64,000 nt of DNA from Tigriopus japonicus. Its lineage: Eukaryota > Arthropoda > Copepoda > Harpacticoida > Harpacticidae. The position numbers and the translations under genes are program-made. Each line of letters opens with the position of its first letter. Position 1 is the stretch's first letter. Below, in pieces: positions 39,375-51,700 of the stretch. Under the pieces are notes generated by a model. The model saw only the letters and a list, made by a program, of their open reading frames with translations. It was not told the origin of the DNA and ran no database searches. Where the stretch lies: NCBI GenBank assembly GCA_010645155.1, contig CM021319.1:6901145-6965144 (forward strand), written 5' to 3'.

Positions 39375-39775
39375 TTGAATGTTTCTGATGTTGCAAAAGA
39401 TTTTTATCGCAAAATATTTTTTGAGTGCCTTTTAAGTGAGATTTTTCATTATTTTGAGAGACTCCAAAAGTTAGGACTGTACAGTATTCAGAGAAGGTAT
39501 CTGATACTATATGTCTTCAAGAGAATTCATAAGCTCTGTCCTAACCTAGGATTTAAAGTTAGCTGTAGCGACCGTAGAGGTTTTACTTGTGCTCTGAGAG
39601 CACCTCCAAATCCAAGAGAATCGAGGCTAGTTCGATCAATGAAGTCCTCCTCTATTCTTTATTGGGCTCCTTCATTGTTCAATGGTTTTGCCCATTAGTC
39701 TTCGTCGGGATTGCATTGGAGCTGTTCCTCTAATAGCTTTTAAAGCAGGGTTATTTTGTATTAAAAAATCTGCAC
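39375..39775 (+). pseudogene. Non-LTR retrotransposon reverse transcriptase, 3' fragment
   Basis: The open frame reads FERLQKLGLYSIQRRYLILY then VFKRIHKLCPNLGF, SCSDRRGF, RLVRSMKSSSILYWAPSLFN. After a one-base frameshift at about 39691 it continues LPISLRRDCIGAVPLIAFKA. This pattern (LGLYSLxRRR..xxxYVxKIxxGLxPN, then a GPxLFNxLP-like end) is the C-terminal region after the fingers/palm of many arthropod LINE reverse transcriptases. The catalytic part is absent, so this is a 5'-truncated, frameshifted copy. Confidence 0.7.
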
Positions 39776-40254
39776 CTATTTAGTTTTTGACTTTCCAGAA
39801 CAATCATTTAATTTCTGTAGCTGAAAGATTGATAATTTTGTTAAAAAACATGAAGTGTGACCAATATTGCATTGGTTGTGCATTCCTGTATTTTTTGTTT
39901 TACTTGACCAGGTTTTCTAAACGGAAGAAAATATCGCTGGGCTTTGAAGCTCTTCAAACTCTAACTTCATTTAATGCCTTTACGTGGTCAGATCCAATTC
40001 TTAAATGATGGATCTTTATGAATGTCAAGTCATAGATCTCAAACTATGCAACCCATGATTAAAGAAGGCCTTAAGGAAACCCTTTTTTTGACAAATTAAT
40101 ACATTGCCTTTTCCTAATCAAGTATTCCAAACATTCCATTTATTAACGCTAAAATCTGCCCCGAAATTGATTTCGCCCATCGAACTAAGCCATTCAAACA
40201 ATCCACTTCCAACAAATAATAACCTGTTAGCCCAACTACATTCGTCTAATCCTC
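39776..40254. other. Spacer
   Basis: Follows the reverse transcriptase fragment and may be its decayed 3' UTR. No feature is supported. Confidence 0.3.
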
Positions 40255-41070
40255 ATTTCCCATGACTTCCCAACTACTACTACCACTACTAGCTTCTGTT
40301 GGTCTGATCCAAGGCAAAGATCGACGCAAGTTGTTTTTAGTTGGACTGGTTGGGACTGTGTGTGTTCCAACTGGCAACTGGATCTCTCTCGAGGGAACCC
40401 AAAAAGCAGAGTTCCTCAAGTTTCCTCTGCCTATTGGACCATCACGGGGACCTCTGTGACAAGATGCAGACCTGCAGATGTCTCCTCCACCATTCTCTCG
40501 TTCTAAAAAAGAGTCCAGGAGAAGGATAAAAACCTACCAATTGGCCCATGAACTGGGTTGAATTTCTGAACCGCGGAATCAATCAAAACGAGCCCCGGTT
40601 TCGCTGGAGAAAGAAAGCCACGGAGTATCTACAATTGAGATAGATAAGGGTAAGTACTCCTCACCCACATACCCACTGCACTGTAGTAGTCAGAGTACGT
40701 ACGTAGTCGACTCTCACCAGGATGAGATTAACTGTGGGAGGTTTGCCATAAATCACATGCCTTCAAGATAAGTATCATCTGCCAGAGAGACCCCTTGTTG
40801 GCCCTGGATTCTTCTACTTTACTACGTTCCACAGACACAACCATCAATACGGCGTCCATTCATTGGGAGAAAGAAAGTCCTCGGTATCTCCTAAACTTGT
40901 TTTCCGGTGTTTAATGCAAGGAGGACGCGAGATTTTACCTTCCTATCGCAAGTCTAATATTTGCACTTCCATCGATTTATCCCTCAAACAAGCTTTCCAA
41001 CCTTCTACAATAGCATTTGGTCCAAAATCATATGTGACAAGAGAGACGTTCCCTAAATATGGACAAATCT
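40255..41070. promoter_or_regulatory. Compositional island, possible transcribed 5' region
   Basis: Contains a triplet run (CTACTACTACCACTACTAG, about 40275), GTACGTACGTAGTCGACT at about 40697 and a consensus donor AAGG|GTAAGTACT at 40650. It looks like leader or promoter sequence rather than protein-coding sequence, but no coding exon can be tied to it. Confidence 0.25.
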
Positions 41071-42160
41071 GAGGTTAAGCATGTCTTCTTTCTTGAATAA
41101 TTGGACGACAGGAAGTTGGAATTAGGAATGATTATTTCGTGAACCTGCTCTCAAATCTTCTTGCTTATATACACGTAAATAGTTCATGGAAAAAATCAAG
41201 CTGAGAAGTGGGAATGAACATCAGTTGACCTTTTTATGCTGGTGGAAGTGAAGGTGGAAAATGGAACCTTCCCCTTTATGGCATGAGGATTGAGGAGAGC
41301 CAGAAACATTTCACTTCATCAGGCACAGATGTCAAATGATATTCCCTTGCATATGCAATAGAAAAGACTTTGCAAGCAGGGTACTATAGATCTTGGAAGT
41401 GTATTAAGAGATTGGAACACACTCACAAGAATTAGCACTAAAGTTTTTGTTGTCTTCAAAATATATACCACATTTGTAACAGTTCACATTCTTTTTATTC
41501 CACGAACAAGAGTTCAATGATGAAGAACGTGAGTCTAGAAAAATGGAAGAGTACGGTGTGGATAACACTAGTTTTAAAGCCATTATATTGAAAGAGTAAG
41601 CGTATGAGTTTTTTACTCTCCAAAAGAAGCAAAAGAAGGAAGTCAACAAACCAAACCCAGAATGGGCCCCTCTGTTCGCATCGCTCCTACTAAAACACTA
41701 ACATTTTGCAGCTTCGTTTTCTTGTTGGTTTTTGTATCTGCCAAGATGATTCAAACGGCATATCGAATGAGTGAGTGACCCAAAACAATCAGCTCTTATT
41801 TCGACAGTAAATACCAGATTCAATTTTCTAAACACAAGTTAGGATTAAAAAAAGGATTAAAGGCATTTTTACGGACAAAAACACAGCCCGTTTTTTGTCA
41901 AAAGAGATGTCTGCTTTTCCTTGAGCTCAATGGATAAGCCAATCCAGACGAATTTAGCTGGGGACAGATGACTCGGGACCGGTCTAAGCTTTGAATAGAT
42001 TTGATTACACGTGATCTTGATTTTGTTAAGACCCATAATCTAATAATCTTATTTCTATCTATCTTTTTAATCTTACTTTGATTTTTCCGTTTTAAAACTT
42101 TGGGATTGTGCAAGGCAATGCTTTTTTCTATTGAACTATTCAAATAAGAACTTTCAGCCA

Positions 42161-42480
42161 AGTGTTGCCATACTTGGTCCTTGTTTGTGTTTTTGGATCA
42201 AAAGATAAATAATTAGTAATAAAGATAAAAATATATAAAAGCTAACTCACAATAGTCTACGGTACATACAAAAAACGGCGACATTGCTGGCTTTAACTTA
42301 TTAAACATTTATCCCAAATGTAACAAGATCAAGCTTTGAACTGGTGATGGGAATCAACCCTTAAGTGTTGCCATTTTTACTAAGAGTACATGTTTCTCGC
42401 TTATCATAACGTCATACTATGGAAGGTTTTTTGACCCAAAAATTTGAAAAATACCAACTTGGCAACACTGCACCAAAAAT
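42161..42480. repeat. Divergent relatives of the 305-bp MITE
   Basis: AGTGTTGCCATACTTGGTCC at 42161 matches 5150-5192. The inverted end CTTGGCAACACT lies at about 42459. A second AGTGTTGCCATTTTTACT starts at 42365. This is probably two old, partly deleted copies. Confidence 0.45.
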
Positions 42481-42540
42481 AAGGCTTGATTCCCAACATT
42501 ACTTTCAACCCCCAGTGCTTTAACTCTGACCTATCCCTAG

Positions 42541-42686
42541 TCATTTGGTCCCCAAGAACCTACAGCTGAATTTGTGTGGGCTAAGTGTTCAAAGTCCAAC
42601 TTTTCCTCGCTTTCCCATGAGCTCTCTTCTACCTTATCGTCACATCTATGACAGTGACCAAAGCCAACAAGAGCCCAGCCGTTCGA
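42541..42686 (+). CDS. Possible internal exon, unrecognised
   Basis: Acceptor CTATCCCTAG and donor CGA|GTAAGC bound an open segment reading VPKNLQLNLCGLSVQSPTFP then MSSLLPYRHIYDSDQSQQEP. It needs two bases from the previous exon, which is what the candidate exon at 34877-35034 would leave. No family is recognised. Confidence 0.25.
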
Positions 42687-43539
42687 GTAAGCTCGAATTG
42701 CTCATCAACGTGGGTCATAAATGCGCCTGTCATTTGTTGATCTAAGGGAATAAATGTTCAAGGCAATAAAATCCCTCCACTTGGGGGCCAAGTTTTGAGA
42801 CACTCCGTCATTCACTGCTAACTGGCCTTTCTCGCTTTTGGGACATTAATTTTACCGAAAAGTATAGTCAAGTCGCCAAAACTTTCTCTCCGTGGTCCCC
42901 TGAATTTAGTGAGATCACTGCATGGAACATGGAACTGCTCGAGCTAAACTATGGGCATTCCCAAATTCCATCATATTGCCCAGGTAAGGCTGTGGGACAA
43001 AGAGTTGAGATCCCATGACTGAAGGAAATTCTGACATATGACCTGGAAAAAGTGGAACAGTTTTGCAGTCCAATTTGGTCGACCCTCGAGTAGTATTCAA
43101 GTGGACCACTGCCAACTAAGGAAGGCACACATACACACTACACTTGTTAATGGAGCAGGAAAGACATCATGAATATTGTATTGAGTCCAAACCACCACCA
43201 CCACCATAAGAGATCGATATTGTCCCTCCTTCATTGATTTGGTCCCAATTTTTTTTCATAAATCTGGAGAACGAACTTTTTCTTAAATTTTGAGCAAAGA
43301 GCTTGATGGAGTAAGACAAGGATTGAGTAATCTAGAAATAAGTAATCTAGGTTTGCGATAAAATTCTCTCTAGGAACCAGTCTTTTTTTCGTCTGATGAG
43401 CCATTTACTTTACCAAAGTTCAAGGTGGATAGGTACTTTCAAACCCATTAGCTTTAAATGCCAAATGGTCCCAAAATTGAACAAAAAGCTCGTGTGTTCT
43501 CACACCGCAATCTTTCCAAAATGGATAGGTTTCTAAAAG

Positions 43540-44350
43540 TGCTAATCACCTGGGTTTTGTCCTTCTGTCCCCTTTTCTTCCTCTTGTTCCCATGCCATCG
43601 ATTTTGTGATTGATTACCCGTCTTTCAATCTTGAGTGAATCGGGAAAAAAGGCCGTACGTCTTGCTCTTTGTGTCGATTCGGATTGGATTGACAACTTGT
43701 TGATCCCCTGTCGTTCTACGAGTGCCTGACACCGGGTATTGTCAAGCAATAACATCTTCAAACAAGTGCGTCCATTGCCACGCCAATACCCGAGGCCCGC
43801 CTCTTTTACAAAGATGAGTCTGTTGACAGAACTAGTTGTGAAAGGATCCACGATCTTGTTCCGTTTTCCAATGGGTGCAGGAGAGGGAGGAAAGAGAGGA
43901 TCAAACCTGGAACACTTGTTCTTTACTCGACTCACGTCAATGAAATGCCGGTTTTTCCACTCTGCTCACTTAATTCGACACCACCAGCACCAATGCCAGT
44001 CAGTCAGTCAGTCGAGGAACAAGAAGAACAAGGCTCTAGTCTCCTTCTTCCGCTTTCAGGATAGCTTACTTACTTACTACATACTCGCACTAGTAGGGGT
44101 ACGTACATACGGTATACCAGGTCCTCCTTCAGTAAGTAAGGAACGAACGAACGAACGTGCGAAAGAACGAGAAAGGGAGTCAGAAAGGCTGGTCGAGGTC
44201 GAGCCTCTCGATCCAACGAAAAGGGAGCTTTCTGAGGCCAGCGTTTTCACCCATACTCAGGAACAACGACGGACGAGCTAACGAAGATAGAAAAAAAGAG
44301 AAGTGACCTGGTCTCTCTCTCTTTCTCTTTGCTCACTCATCAACTCGGTG
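43540..44350. promoter_or_regulatory. GA/AACG-rich island, possible promoter or leader
   Basis: Contains CAGTCAGTCAGTCAGTCG (about 43998), GAACGAACGAACGTGC (about 44147), GTACGTACATACGGTATACC (about 44099) and a CTCTCTCTCTTTCTC tract near 44315. The 180-codon and 129-codon open frames on opposite strands here follow from repeat composition. It shares the AACG motif with the island at 21.1-22.2 kb and, in inverse, with the leader of the coiled-coil gene. Confidence 0.3.
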
Positions 44351-46900
44351 AGAATCAGTTAAGCCTGTGCGGTATATGAAAATTGATAAAACCAGAGACC
44401 ACTAAATTAATCTGGATAACAAGACTAGCAATATGAAGTATGCTCTGCAATAAGAAGAAATGGATTACGTGGTTCTGCAAAGGAGGCCTTGCTTGTATTA
44501 GACAGATTTTGAATTTCGATTTTAACTTAATTGTTTATTTGATTCTTCATTTCTCAAAATTCACCAAACAATCCAGCTTAGAATGAATTAGTTAGCCATT
44601 TTCTGGCATTCCTGCGGATTATTTTAGCTATTTTTGACAACATGGCCGTCCACAAAATTCAGTGTGTTCTTGGGCTTTTCATTTCCAGATGCACAAAAGA
44701 TGGCATTTAATTAATAGTGCTAATTTCATGGTGGAAATTGTTTTTGAGAGTTGATAGTTAATATTGGTTGCAAGAATTGAGTATTTATCCCATATTCAAG
44801 TATTTCAGACCAAAATTGAAAGAAATTGAAATGAGTAGGTTCTTTGTTAATCTAGGCTCTTACACAACTTTGACCCAGCAAGTTCAGCTTTGTTGTGATG
44901 TTCACAATTTACTATTTTTTTGGTATTTTCTACCCAAGAGGAGTATTAGGTTTTTTCCAGAGTCAAAATGCAGCTTCCCCATTGTGATCTGATAAAGGTT
45001 GTCCTCTCTATGGTGATATTGCCGCTCCAACAACAAGCATCAATTATTACCTCACATTCAAGAATGACGGTAGGTTCGCCAATTTAAGCTATCAAAGCAG
45101 TGACTACTGCATGCAAATTAATACCACAGGTCACTAGGACACAATAAGCTCGGGAACCAACAAAACCCATGGTGTTTTGGATAGTTGGCCAATGCTCAAC
45201 CTCTGTAATATGGCAGCTTGCCTATCCAAGAGTAGTGTTTTTGCCTAATTTTTTGTGTACATCCATTCAAAATTATTTGCAAAACGGAGCACAGTCATTT
45301 TATTCAAATATTATATTAATGTGAAAAACCAGGACCAATAGTAAAATTGCAATTCTTGTCAGTTCCAATATGAACATTTCCTGTTTCCCATCAATGAAAA
45401 ATTCTGAACCATCTATTCTATTTTGCTTTTCTGTGCATTGAACTAACTGTTCCCTGTAACATTTGAGTGAGGGGAGAATTTCCCTCTTTTATAACAACAG
45501 TACCAATTTTTCACCAAGGGTGCCAACCATTGACAAGCATAACACAGGTGACCACTTCATTGCAATGATCAGCTGTAAGCTGTGAACAGTATTTCTTGTT
45601 TTGATTTCTCTGACCACTCTTAAGTCCATTGCAACTTGGCCTTTTCTCAATCATAGGTCCAGACCATTTTTTCCAGAGCCAAGAACATAAACACATAGCT
45701 CTTATAAGGTCCTTGTAAAGTTTTCCTCTTTCTTTTCATACTTTTGCTCAATTATGGTATCTTCATTCCCCTCATAGATGCTAATCGACATTTTTTTCAA
45801 GTAGTGCACAGGTGTGAAGGAAAACTGAAAAAAACTGAAGAGAACATTCTTTTTCCCTTTTCTCCCCTTTTTTCCTGTGCTGCGATATGGGTTCCGACTG
45901 CAAACGGTATTACCCTCTGTCCCCATATGAAGTCCCTCTGCAAAAATAGATTCCTTCTTCTTTTTTTCCTCCTTTTAGAAGTAGTAGTATAGTAAGTAGT
46001 AATCCATGGACTTTCTTCACCTCGCTCACGCTTCATCCAGCGTGTGCTTCGTGCTTCTGTACCCTACCTCGAGTCCCACAGTCTGGCCAATTCCAGGACT
46101 ATATTTCCATGCATTCCCGCTTGAATGACAATTATGGAATGATGATATCATGTCACATTAACGTGGAATTCGTGCACCCTTCCCCCACAATTGACGAAGA
46201 GAAAGTCATGAAGAACCTGTTCCTTGCCAGAGTAGTGGAACTTGAAGTACCCTTCCTTGCCAGAGACCTAACAGACGAATATTCAAGTTGTCAACCGCAA
46301 ATTCACAATCGATACTCATTTGCAAAGTGTTATTGAGATCGGATGGGCGATCAACAGAATAATGGCAACTTGAACTCAAGTATGGCCGTTTCTAGGGCTT
46401 GGTTGGATCTGTTTTCCAAGAACTTCTAAGGGTGATTGTGCCATTTTATTTCGAGACAGAGAGTTCGTATCGAGAGACCCAGTTATTTTGCTGAAATTCG
46501 AATATGCTGAATCATGACGAAAATACAGTTCTAAGAAGAGAGAGAGATTAAGCGATACAAAGAGGGAGGGATTGACCTTTGGAATGAATAGATATTTGAG
46601 CATGCAGCTCCCTCCAACCATAATTGATGCTGTTTAAAGGATCTGTGGAGGATGAAGATGGAAGGCTTGGAAAGCATTGGCACGGTTTACTTCCTTTATT
46701 TAATGGGAATCCACAGGAAGCTCGCGGACATTAATCCGAGAAGATTGACGATATTTTCTCCAATCTTAATGAGCAATAACATAAATAGGGTCTTCACTAA
46801 AGCCTCGCCAAAGCAACAAGTTCGCAACAAAAAGCAGAATCTGGGGTATGAAACATGGACGGAATTTGTTGTCCGAGATTCAACTCAACCTCTCAGACGG
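44351..46900. other. Spacer upstream of the CD36-family 3' end
   Basis: No supported gene. TAGTAGTATAGTAAGTAGTA at about 45979 and GA/CT-rich tracts recur. A short AGTGGAACTTGAAGTACCCT region with a repeated TTCCTTGCCAGAG lies at 46220-46265. Confidence 0.4.
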
Positions 46901-46903
46901 GCT

Positions 46904-46909
46904 TTTATT
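46904..46909 (-). terminator. Poly(A) signal of the CD36-family gene
   Basis: AATAAA on the minus strand, 88 bp past the stop codon. Confidence 0.6.
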
Positions 46910-46996
46910 TGTTTTCTATTCAGTTTGTAAATTGTAGGTGATATGCACAGCACTCTTGATAAAAGACAAATAAAAGGAGAACATATTGATGTAAAA

Positions 46997-48710
46997 TTAG
47001 GATTTTGTTAACGATAGAGATCGTCCGTGTTGGTTGGTCAAGTCTTCACATGGCACAGTTTCATACTTTGACATTACAAAATGGGATGGAGGTTCAAACA
47101 TGGTCTTGTGAGTACAACATAAAACGGCAAAGCCAAACAGAAGCAGGGCCGTTATCGTCACCAAAAGGGGCAAACCAACGGCTACATAGAAAGGCAGGTG
47201 AAGCCCAAATTGAAGGATAGTTAGCTCTTTGTCAGGTGGCGAGCTGAACCCTTCTTGAACCCAAAATACTGGAAGTAACGTTTGTTGCGAGGTCAGTTTG
47301 GTTAAAGGCGGGAAATTCGACTCCCGCTCTAAGAGCAGGCTCACTTGGAATCGAATCTTTATGCTCAAAGGAGCTCCAAACGTGGGCTCCACATCAATCT
47401 GAGGCAGATGGAGAGCTGTCTTGGAAGGGGTCAACCCGTCTACTTGATCCAAGTACCTAAACAAACAGAAAACACTTAGTTAAGCATGGACATATGATAA
47501 GATAAACGACACCTTACCATGGGGATCCACCTTCATAATGGGGAAATGACACAAGGAGGGGGGCACCGTCAGTACAAGAACTGGCACTTAGGGCGCCTGG
47601 AGGTAACTTGTGCAAGGATTTTGAGTGATAACACGAGTCTTGTGTAAAATTGAAGCAGTTCCTCACTGGAACGTACCGGTTGGCACTAATTTGGCCGTAT
47701 TGAGCAATTCCGTCGAGTTGCATCTCAATGGCACGACACATAATTCCCAGGAAGAGATGGAATGTGTCCGGCAATTGAGGTGGAAGCGCCGACGGTTCCA
47801 GAGTGCCAATCAGGCTGTCGCAAGGAGAATTTGGGGCCCAAGCTCCAAAACTGGATTTGCCCTTGCTTTTCAAAAGTCGACCCTTGGTGCGGATGTCACC
47901 CTTACCCGTTTGGATCACAATGGGACTTTCCCATGTGTCATTTCGACCCACCAAGGTCCCAAACATGCATCTTCCATCGGGTTGCCTGTAGTTCCTGTCC
48001 GATACCCTTGGTTTGGGGGGTTCCTTCATAAAGTCGTCACTAAATAATTCATCTTCTAGGTCATCATGCCTCTGGGCGCTTGGATCTGAATCCAAGCATC
48101 CCAATTCATCTTCGTATCCCCAAATGAATTCTGCCACGGACAGGTTCAAGAATGGCGTTTTGTAGCCGGTTGAGGTCAAGATTGGCCATATTATGTTTTG
48201 TTTGATGAAGCCAGATAAGGGCTTCACATTTGTTTTCAGCATCCCTGTCATGAGTAGGATATTGGGAACCATAACAAACGTGGTCTTGTCATCCAGATAC
48301 GCGGACTCTTCGGGTAAAAACTGGTAAGTAGTCTTAGATTGGAATGTCAGGGTCTCTCCATTATGGCCCCAATCAACGATTCTTTTGATGGTGCGAGCCG
48401 AGTAGACAAATGGGCCAATCTCTTCGATTTTGAATCGACTGGCATTTCCTGCCAGCACATCCTCGTGATTAGTCACATTGAACACGTACACCTTCGTTAT
48501 TGGGGTCAAAGGCGGATCTTGCCAAGCTTCCAGGAACACTGAGTCATTGGCAAAGATAGTCTGCCGCTCAAGCACATTTTGCACCATATTTTCCACTTGA
48601 TCAAAGTAAAACACGCAAATAAAACTGCTGGCAAGGCACAAGAGACCCAAAAAGGCCACGGCCAATCCATACTGACTGAGCCGCACTAATCTCCCGCACC
48701 GAAAACGCAT
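46997..48710 (-). CDS. CD36/SCARB-family scavenger receptor
   Basis: Two exons: 48710-47518 and 47456-46997, joined across a 61-bp intron (CATG|GTAAGG...TTTAG|GTACTT) at phase 2, giving 550 residues. Family members bind lipoproteins, fatty acids, apoptotic cells or pheromones at the plasma membrane. N-terminal anchor at residues 13-36 (QYGLAVAFLGLLCLASSFIC); the ectodomain has the expected KVYVFNVTNHEDVLAG, EEIGPFVY, FLNLSVAEFIWGYED and SPWYLDQVDGLTPSKTALH-IDVEPTFGAPL segments; the C-terminal anchor is at about 488-511, followed by CCTHK and a 38-residue tail. Six or more N-glycosylation sequons. An acidic insertion (SDPSAQRHDDLEDELFSDDF) in the middle of the ectodomain is unusual. The start is the Met before the conserved short cytosolic basic segment. 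The subgroup (croquemort, SCARB or SNMP) is not resolved. Confidence 0.92.
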
Positions 48711-51700
48711 GATGAATGAGCAACAGCGGCGTTGAGATCACTTGGGAGTCAATCAGCAACCAACTTATGGAAACAAACAAACAACACGCGTTGATCAGCT
48801 CCGCGTGGCCGTTCAAAGCCTGTCTGACGTTAATAATGGCTGGCAGATGTCAAGTGCATCGCCCACAAATGAACTCCTTCTCTCTTGGAGGGCCTCTCTG
48901 GATGAAGTGAGTGACCAACCGACGATCTCCCAAATGGGCTTTAACTTGACGGAGGCAGCGAGCTATCGTTCGGTTCGGTTTAGGCCGCTCGTATATTTAT
49001 CATTCCGTTTTCCCCTTGTTCTGTTGCTGAAGGGGGATTCCGGATGGCGAAGGCACATATTATTATTGTCAAAAAAGATCTTGCTTGTTTAGCTTGCCTG
49101 GTATCGGGTTGTGGGGAAGAAATGCAAAGAGCTTGTAAATTCCAGACTTTAGTCGAGAGGAAGTCTATTCTGAGTCGGCTGACGCAATCTCAAGTCATGG
49201 ACGAGCCTCTCAAAGTCGTTTCTCAGGTTATACCTGGGATACCACTCATGATAATCGTTATTCAAATGCAAATTTTATGACCAGACCAAAAACACTTCTC
49301 CGAGCCCTGACTCTGGCTCACAAACAACTTTTGGGGTTTCTTCCCCAAACTGGTATCTTCTTTTGCTCGGTTCATCCACCGTAATAAAAAAGCTCCATTT
49401 CCTCTCGCTGTATTTTAATAAGAAGACCATCACGTTCAAAGGATTCATCGAGAAATCCTACTGATTTTTTTAAGAATTTAGATTGCCGACATGGGCCTTG
49501 TAATATCTATTCAAATTGAATATTAAAGACTGAAATGAACCAAGTAAAGGTGATAGTTTCACGAAAACGTATTAAATTGGCCGGACCTTTTTCTGGGCAA
49601 GGTTTTAATCTTGCTAAGGATTGTTTTAGATGGCAAACTTTTGATTGTATTTGCCTTATTTAAAGAATCTTGCACGTAACACAGAGGGACCAACTAAACA
49701 GGAAGGAAGTGAGTCTGCATAGAAATCTGTTTGAAAGAAGTCTGCAATAGGACACTAAACAGTGATGTTGATGAGGCTTAGATAAATTATTTTGCCTTCT
49801 ACCAGTGCACACGTACACATTCAGTGAATCAGTTACATGGTGTATGAAACTCTGCCACTCTATCATCTTTTCAAAACTTGGAACATTTCATGACAAATAG
49901 GTCTTTCTGTAAAGTGTATAACTAATAGTCATATTTGCTCGAGCATCATAGCACACTGGATCTTTTGGTGAAAATATTTGACAAATTCTCTGACATCTTT
50001 AAATCTGTAGATTAAATCATCATTTTAAAACTTTAACAAAGATGTGACAAACCAAAGCATTTACTTTTTTGTTTTTTTCAATAGTTTTTAATGAAAATAA
50101 AACGTAAGTTAAATAAATATTTGAAGGAACCCATTTGTGTAATCAAGTTTTATTTCTTATTTGTCTTGGGAGTTAAAAACTTGAGTTAACATTTTTGTGC
50201 TTATTCTGCTTGACCGCTTTCCTTATTCTGGTTAAATAATTCCAACTCACTTCGAAGCGAATTGGTCGGATCAGAGGGTCAAGCAGTTAAGCGGCAAATT
50301 AGATAAGCAACGACAATATTAGCTTCGAAGCTTATAAGAGGGTTGGCTTGATGCCTGGAGAAATAAAAAAACAAAGAAATTAATGTTTTGCTTATGAGAT
50401 GAAATGGTTAATTCCTTCCTTTAAAAATACTGAAACGAATTCACTGTTTGTACTTGATACCAGATTGGATTCTTTTTAACATTGTTGCCTCAATTCATGC
50501 TTTAATTTAGACAAAGAAAACTCATCAATTTCAAAACGTCTGTTTTAAAGTGTCCATTGTCTTCTTCAAAGATGCATTGCCCTTTGGCTGGTTTGGGAAC
50601 AAGTATTATGTAATCATGGTTTAGATAAGGTTTCATCCTCAACTCTTTTGTCTTGATCGAACATTCATTTTCATCGATCAATCATAAAAAGGCTCGACAA
50701 TAAGCTCGATTGCAACGGGGAAAACCCTCGAATTATGGAATTAACTGTTTAACGTTTACAAATCATAAAAGAACTACGACGTTTCTGTATGTTTTTACAT
50801 GCAACATGAGTAGATTTAGATACGACTATCTTATGCTTATGTGAAATTTAGGTTTTATTATGGACCAAGCAGGAAAAAAGAAAAAATCATTCGAAAAATT
50901 AACCTATTTGAACCTTTGTGAAATTATGGAAGCCAAAATATGTTTCCCTATAAATGCACGAGTAACATGGAGTGAAATGCGTTCATTTCATCTTTGTAGG
51001 CCGATTTGCTTTTGGTTCCGGTTACGAGCTTCTTCGGCCTATCTCCAACTGGTATCATCAAAGTACAGTTTCAACAGAGGTGGGCGTTGCTGGGGGATTA
51101 CCCTAATGAGGGTACTGTATTTACAATCAAACAAAGCAATCCTTCAGCAGAATTGTCTGCATTCTTTTGTGACGGTAAAGTACGATCAGAATCAATAAAA
51201 ACGGCATAAAAAGAAGAGGAAGACTAAATCAACGGAATTATCCTTAGAAATTACTACTATCTACCCTAAATAGTCAAAGTTTGCCATATTCACTTGGTTT
51301 GAGTTGTTCGCGACTGAGAACTAGTACGTCATTCTGTTCCTGTTTGGTTGCATATTTGGCCAAAATAATCATTATTTATTTCTTAACATCTCCAGAAATT
51401 GTAGTCTTCTTCCGAACTTCGAAGCAAAGCACCTCCAGAGAGGTTTTTGAGGTAGTAATGAAAAGAAGTGAAGAGACATCGGAAAGTGTGGTGTTTGACC
51501 TATCCATCATGGTTACAACGTACACGCTTGGCACAACGGTGAATGTTTAAATAACTCCTGACTCGGACCTCCAAGGGTACAATTTACACCCAAAACGGGC
51601 GAAAACTTTCATGGTGTGCTTCAAGGCACAATGCCTCAGCCATCCAACTAAGTCAATGCGAATTCATCGAAACACCCTGTATCGGTCTCGAGACCTAAGT

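Noticed and set aside
43739..44281. 180-codon plus-strand frame with ERTNERAKERERESE
   Set aside because: The apparent protein is a translation of AACG and GA repeats; no start context, splice site or family.
47625..48047. 140-codon plus-strand frame
   Set aside because: It is antisense to the CD36-family exon, which has clear family motifs and splice joining.
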